Source: Lutibacter litoralis
GTDB lineage: Bacteria; Bacteroidota; Bacteroidia; Flavobacteriales; Flavobacteriaceae
Length of the DNA stretch: 44,522 nt
Direction of reading: 5' to 3'
NCBI RefSeq assembly: GCF_014646675.1
Contig: NZ_BMNS01000005.1
Span: forward strand, 332,280-376,801
Below the pieces are notes generated by a model. It was not told the origin of the DNA. It did not search any database and saw nothing but the letters and a program-made list of their open reading frames with translations. The position numbers were made by a program, and so were the translations under genes. Shown here one piece after another: positions 41,753-44,522 of the stretch. How positions within the stretch are numbered: position 1 is the stretch's first letter; every line of letters begins with the position of its first letter.

Positions 41753-44094
41753 TAACTGCTGATTTTTTTCAAAACCCTTTTCTTTAAACTTAAATAATAA
41801 CGAGATTCGAAGGGACACATAATTACATTCTTCATAAACAGACATAGATAACCTATAAAGGCTTTGGTATTCATTTCCATCAAATATTGAGTTCTTAATG
41901 CAAACTTATAATCCTTTTCAGTTATTATTTTCGGATATTCATACTTAAAAGATCTAATTAATTCCCTTGTTGCTAAAAAACTTTGTTCCCTATGAGTAGT
42001 TACAGAATTACGTTCAGGTCTTCTATCTAACCTAACAAGAATTTCATTAATGCCATAAATTTTAGAAATTAAAGAAAAACGTAAAATATAAGTCCAATCA
42101 ACACTAATACTTGGATAATGCTTTGTAAAATACAGTCCTTTTTTAATATGAACACTCTTTCTAATCATCATACAACTATTTACTACTTTGATTTGATTTC
42201 TGTAATTTAATAGAAATAGTTCTTCACCTTCTGGATATTGTTTTCCATGTACTAACAAACCCGGGAATTTCCCAGTAACTTTTTCTCCATCCCAAAATTC
42301 AGCTATTCCTGAAACCAAACCTACATCCTTTTTAGAATCTAATAAGTTCACTTGTAACTCTAAACGTTTTGGATAATAGAAATCGTCTTGTTCGGCAATT
42401 GCAATATATTCACCAGAAGTATTTGCTACTAAACGATTCATTGTTGGGCCAAGTCCTAGATTTATAGAATTCTTAAGAATTACTAATTTCTTAAACTTAC
42501 TATTATAGGTGTTTAAAATAGCTTCAGAAGCATCATTTGTACCATAAATACAAGCAATTAACTCGAAATCTTTAAATGTTTGAACCTCTAAACTATCTAA
42601 AGTATCCGCAAGTGTTTTTTCCCCATTAAAAATAGGCAATACTACAGACACTTTTAATTGCTGTTTATCCATTACCTTTATTGTTTTTTTATTCCATAAA
42701 GCCAAGGTTAATAACATACTAACAGGATGTGAATATACCACTTTATCGCCCTTTTTAAAAGCCTTATAAAACTGATTTGTAACTGCTGTTGGAATTAACT
42801 TTTGAAATGAGGGAGCTTCTAAATAGTTTTTTAAATGCTTTTCATTTTCTAATCCCAAAAATTGTAACTCCCAATTACGTTGTATAAAAGGTTTTCCAAT
42901 TGCTGAACTTAAAACTCTTTGTAGCTTTCCAATAACTCTATAAGGCAGGTTATATGGAACTTTATTATAGCTATACGTATTTAAATTAAAAGGTTTTTGA
43001 GCTTGCCATTGTACGGCTGCTAATTTTTTATTTCTTGATTTAATATATTCAATTTGTAATTTTCTATCTGCTAAAAAACTTTCTGGGATGGTACAAATAA
43101 ATTCACACATGTTATCATCAAAATAGGGCAGTGTGATAGGATGCTTTTTTTGAAATACGTTTAAATTTATTGCAGTCCAACGAGGTGCCCAATACAAGGA
43201 TTTAAATGCCCTTATTTTTGCACTCGAATTTGTAATATTAATTTCATTGAGTAGTTTTTGAATGCGTTGTTTTAAATACGTTTCAAAGGTATTGGGTAAT
43301 TCCCAAGCATTCCATAATGCAGTTGCTAATTCCAATCCTCCTTTTTTGATGATCTTTTTATAAATAACTGCTAGTTCTTCATGTTCATTTAAATGTTCAT
43401 TTAAATGTTCATTGCACATTTTATCAAACAATACATCTCCCCAATGACCTAGTGAAAAAATTTCCCCCATAGTTTCAAACTCATCTACAATGGCCATTTG
43501 ACGTGGATGTGTAAATTCTGAATAACACTGGTTTAGTTCTGCCAATTCCTCGATACAGTTCCATAAATATCCTTTTTCTATTTGGTACTCATTAAAATCA
43601 AAATCACAAGCTTTTGCAATTCTTTTTGCGATTTTTGTTTCTGGATAACCCCCTTTAAACTCGTAACTATAACTTTTTACATCTTTTTGTAAGTGTTTTA
43701 AAGCAACAGCTTGCGTTCTGCTATCTAATCCTCCAGATAAAGGCAAAATCACTTTCTTATCTCCCACTTGCTCATTAACAATCGTTTCAAAAAGCGACGT
43801 AAATTGTTGCAATGCTTCTGAAAATTCGCATTGCTGTGGTGTATAATGCCATTGAAACCAAGGGGTACTTTCTATTAAAAAACCATTTTCATCTAAGGTG
43901 TTTATAGTGGCTGGTCTTAAAACCACTTCATCTTTCCAATAGGTATCTTGATCTAGAAAAAAACCTGTTGCTACAAATATACATATTGCTTCTTTATGTA
44001 ATTCGTGAGGTGCTTTTATCTTTGCAAAAGTCTGATTTATTGGAATTATAGGGGTTTTAATTGTTTTCAAATGTAATTGTGCTATTTTATTCAA
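41752..44094 (-). CDS. Asparagine-synthase-like domain fused to glycosyltransferase family 2
   Basis: The 780-residue product has two parts. Residues about 30-470 form an asparagine synthase (PP-loop) domain with LSGGLDSR (119-126), PETKIAKRIA, and GHWGDVLFD; the glutaminase Cys2 is absent, so a nitrogen source other than glutamine is needed. From about 479 a GT2 domain starts (KVSVVLPIFNGEKTL, later IAEQDDFYYPKRL). The junction reads through an A7 run; one A fewer would end the first protein at a TAA 5 nt before the ATG of Met475. It could be a true fusion, two genes, or a base-count error. The start is TTG at 44094. Confidence 0.75.
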   Translation of the reverse strand: MNKIAQLHLKTIKTPIIPINQTFAKIKAPHELHKEAICIFVATGFFLDQDTYWKDEVVLRPATINTLDENGFLIESTPWFQWHYTPQQCEFSEALQQFTSLFETIVNEQVGDKKVILPLSGGLDSRTQAVALKHLQKDVKSYSYEFKGGYPETKIAKRIAKACDFDFNEYQIEKGYLWNCIEELAELNQCYSEFTHPRQMAIVDEFETMGEIFSLGHWGDVLFDKMCNEHLNEHLNEHEELAVIYKKIIKKGGLELATALWNAWELPNTFETYLKQRIQKLLNEINITNSSAKIRAFKSLYWAPRWTAINLNVFQKKHPITLPYFDDNMCEFICTIPESFLADRKLQIEYIKSRNKKLAAVQWQAQKPFNLNTYSYNKVPYNLPYRVIGKLQRVLSSAIGKPFIQRNWELQFLGLENEKHLKNYLEAPSFQKLIPTAVTNQFYKAFKKGDKVVYSHPVSMLLTLALWNKKTIKVMDKQQLKVSVVLPIFNGEKTLADTLDSLEVQTFKDFELIACIYGTNDASEAILNTYNSKFKKLVILKNSINLGLGPTMNRLVANTSGEYIAIAEQDDFYYPKRLELQVNLLDSKKDVGLVSGIAEFWDGEKVTGKFPGLLVHGKQYPEGEELFLLNYRNQIKVVNSCMMIRKSVHIKKGLYFTKHYPSISVDWTYILRFSLISKIYGINEILVRLDRRPERNSVTTHREQSFLATRELIRSFKYEYPKIITEKDYKFALRTQYLMEMNTKAFIGYLCLFMKNVIMCPFESRYYLSLKKRVLKKISS
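43381..43413. repeat. 12-bp tandem repeat inside the asparagine-synthase domain
   Basis: ATGTTCATTTAA occurs twice, followed by a third partial copy, on the plus strand. It encodes NEHLNEHLNEH (228-238) on the minus strand. The unit length keeps frame when copies are gained or lost. Confidence 0.6.
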
Positions 44095-44099
44095 ATATA
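44092..44099 (-). promoter_or_regulatory. -7-like box at the start of the polysaccharide locus
   Basis: Leftward it reads TATATTTG, and its last three bases are the TTG start codon at 44094. If the box is active, transcription would start after that codon, so either the box or the TTG start is not used. The next in-frame TTG is at 44070. Confidence 0.3.
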
Positions 44100-44143
44100 T
44101 GGAATATCGAGGGCTTTCTCAATATATTTTAACTTCTATATTT

Positions 44144-44171
44144 GAGATTCCCCATCAAGTTGGAAATGACG
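44144..44171. repeat. Right half of a CGTCACCC/TGACG element
   Basis: GAGATTCCCCATCAAGTTGG... ending in AATGACG matches the right halves at 44258-44285 and 44380-44407. No partner left half is found to its left. Confidence 0.5.
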
Positions 44172-44209
44172 TTTGTTTAAAACTATACGCATCAAAAAAA
44201 TTAACATTA

Positions 44210-44285
44210 CGTCACCCTCAGCTTGACTGGGGTCTCTTGTTTACTTATCTTATTCATCAGATTCCCAGTCAAGTTGGAAATGACG
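44210..44285. repeat. 76-bp inverted-repeat element, CGTCACCCTCAGCTTGAC family, copy 1
   Basis: The left half CGTCACCCTCAGCTTGACTG and the right half, which ends CAAGTTGGAAATGACG, are complementary at their GTCA ends and around CAGTCAAG. It is almost identical to 44446-44522. Confidence 0.7.
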
Positions 44286-44319
44286 GTAGTATTGAGAAAA
44301 CCTATCTTTTTAGTTTGTC

Positions 44320-44340
44320 ATATCGCACTTGATGCGATAT
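44320..44340. repeat. Perfect 8-bp hairpin
   Basis: ATATCGCA (44320-44327) pairs perfectly with TGCGATAT (44333-44340) across a 5-nt loop. It lies between copies of the CGTCACCC family. There is no U-tract, so a terminator is unlikely. Confidence 0.4.
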
Positions 44341-44379
44341 CTCTAGATTATTACTTTTAACTTTGGAATTACTAAGCAT

Positions 44380-44407
44380 GAGATTCCCAGTCAAGCTGGG
44401 AATGACG
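44380..44407. repeat. Right half of the CGTCACCC/TGACG family
   Basis: This unit reads GAGATTCCCAGTCAAGCTGG... with the end GGAATGACG. It is a perfect small hairpin around CCCAGTCAAGCTGGG and stands alone. Confidence 0.5.
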
Positions 44408-44445
44408 CTCGTTTAAAATTCAACGCAACCAATTGATTAATAAAT

Positions 44446-44522
44446 CGTCACCCTCAGCTTGACTGGGGGTCTCTTGTTTATTTATCTTATTCATCAGATT
44501 CCCAGTCAAGTTGGAAATGACG
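44446..44522. repeat. Inverted-repeat element, CGTCACCC family, copy 2 (ends at the window edge)
   Basis: It repeats 44210-44285 with one extra G and one base change (TTTATTTATC for TTTACTTATC), then ends in GGAAATGACG at the window edge. The 44095-44522 stretch has no gene: apart from these elements and the hairpin at 44320-44340 I see nothing in it. Confidence 0.7.

Noticed and set aside
41753..41845. Upstream start at 41845 for the GT4 gene
   Set aside because: The extra 31 residues lie inside the preceding gene, and ATG at 41752 overlaps its stop codon in the TAATG form seen elsewhere in the locus.
44210..44522. Possible CRISPR array from the regular repeats at the right edge
   Set aside because: Only two full copies exist, each is itself an inverted repeat of 76-77 bp, and the intervening sequences are not uniform spacers. 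No cas gene is near.

Overview
The window is AT-rich DNA from a member of the Bacteroidota, most likely the Flavobacteriaceae; I do not assign a genus. The evidence is the type IX secretion regulator PorX, a fused LpxC-FabZ, a family-typical FKBP lipoprotein and CarboxypepD_reg-like protein, -7 promoter elements of the form TAnnTTTG with TTG about 19 nt upstream, and almost no Shine-Dalgarno sequences.

Layout. 1-17385 is a housekeeping region: a partial acyltransferase, rmuC, an FKBP-type lipoprotein, an S4/methyltransferase/phosphoribosyltransferase group, aroK, tRNA-Lys and tRNA-Leu, two envelope proteins, sucD, and a leftward lipid A block (LpxD-like, efp, lpxA, lpxC-fabZ, lpxD) followed by an HD phosphohydrolase. 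Diverging from it are porX, tsaE, ald and a small membrane-anchored protein. 17386-25162 holds an RNA 2'-O-methyltransferase and a sirtuin with divergent promoters, a DUF6495-like protein, the rpsF-rpsR-rplI operon, priA (apparently with an ATT start) and a secreted Tyr/Asn/Arg-rich protein behind a sigma-54 type promoter. 25163-44094 is a single leftward surface-polysaccharide locus: asparagine-synthase/GT2 fusion, several GT4 and GT2 glycosyltransferases, an FkbM methyltransferase, UDP-glucuronate decarboxylase, an exostosin-like transferase, a Wzy-like polymerase, a CapK-like adenylating enzyme and a terminal polyprenyl-phosphate sugar transferase. No Wzx flippase or Wza/Wzc export gene is in the window. 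44095-44522 holds only repeats.

How the genes work together. The lpx block makes the first steps of lipid A. The polysaccharide locus would build a repeat unit on undecaprenyl phosphate: the sugar transferase starts it, the GT enzymes extend it (UDP-xylose coming from the decarboxylase), FkbM, CapK-like and AsnB-like proteins decorate it, and the Wzy-like protein polymerises it.

Most interesting signal. Intergenic spaces carry four sequence families of short inverted-repeat elements whose outer ends are all variants of (C)GTCA...TGAC(G). In one family a 96-residue GIY-YIG nuclease gene sits between the two halves of the element (34730-35159), flanked by an 11-bp direct repeat, while two shorter copies lack the gene (35173-35295, 37357-37464). 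This looks like a nuclease-bearing element with gene-less derivatives, comparable in logic to REP/RAYT systems but with an unrelated enzyme. I know of no description of it, and I could not search.
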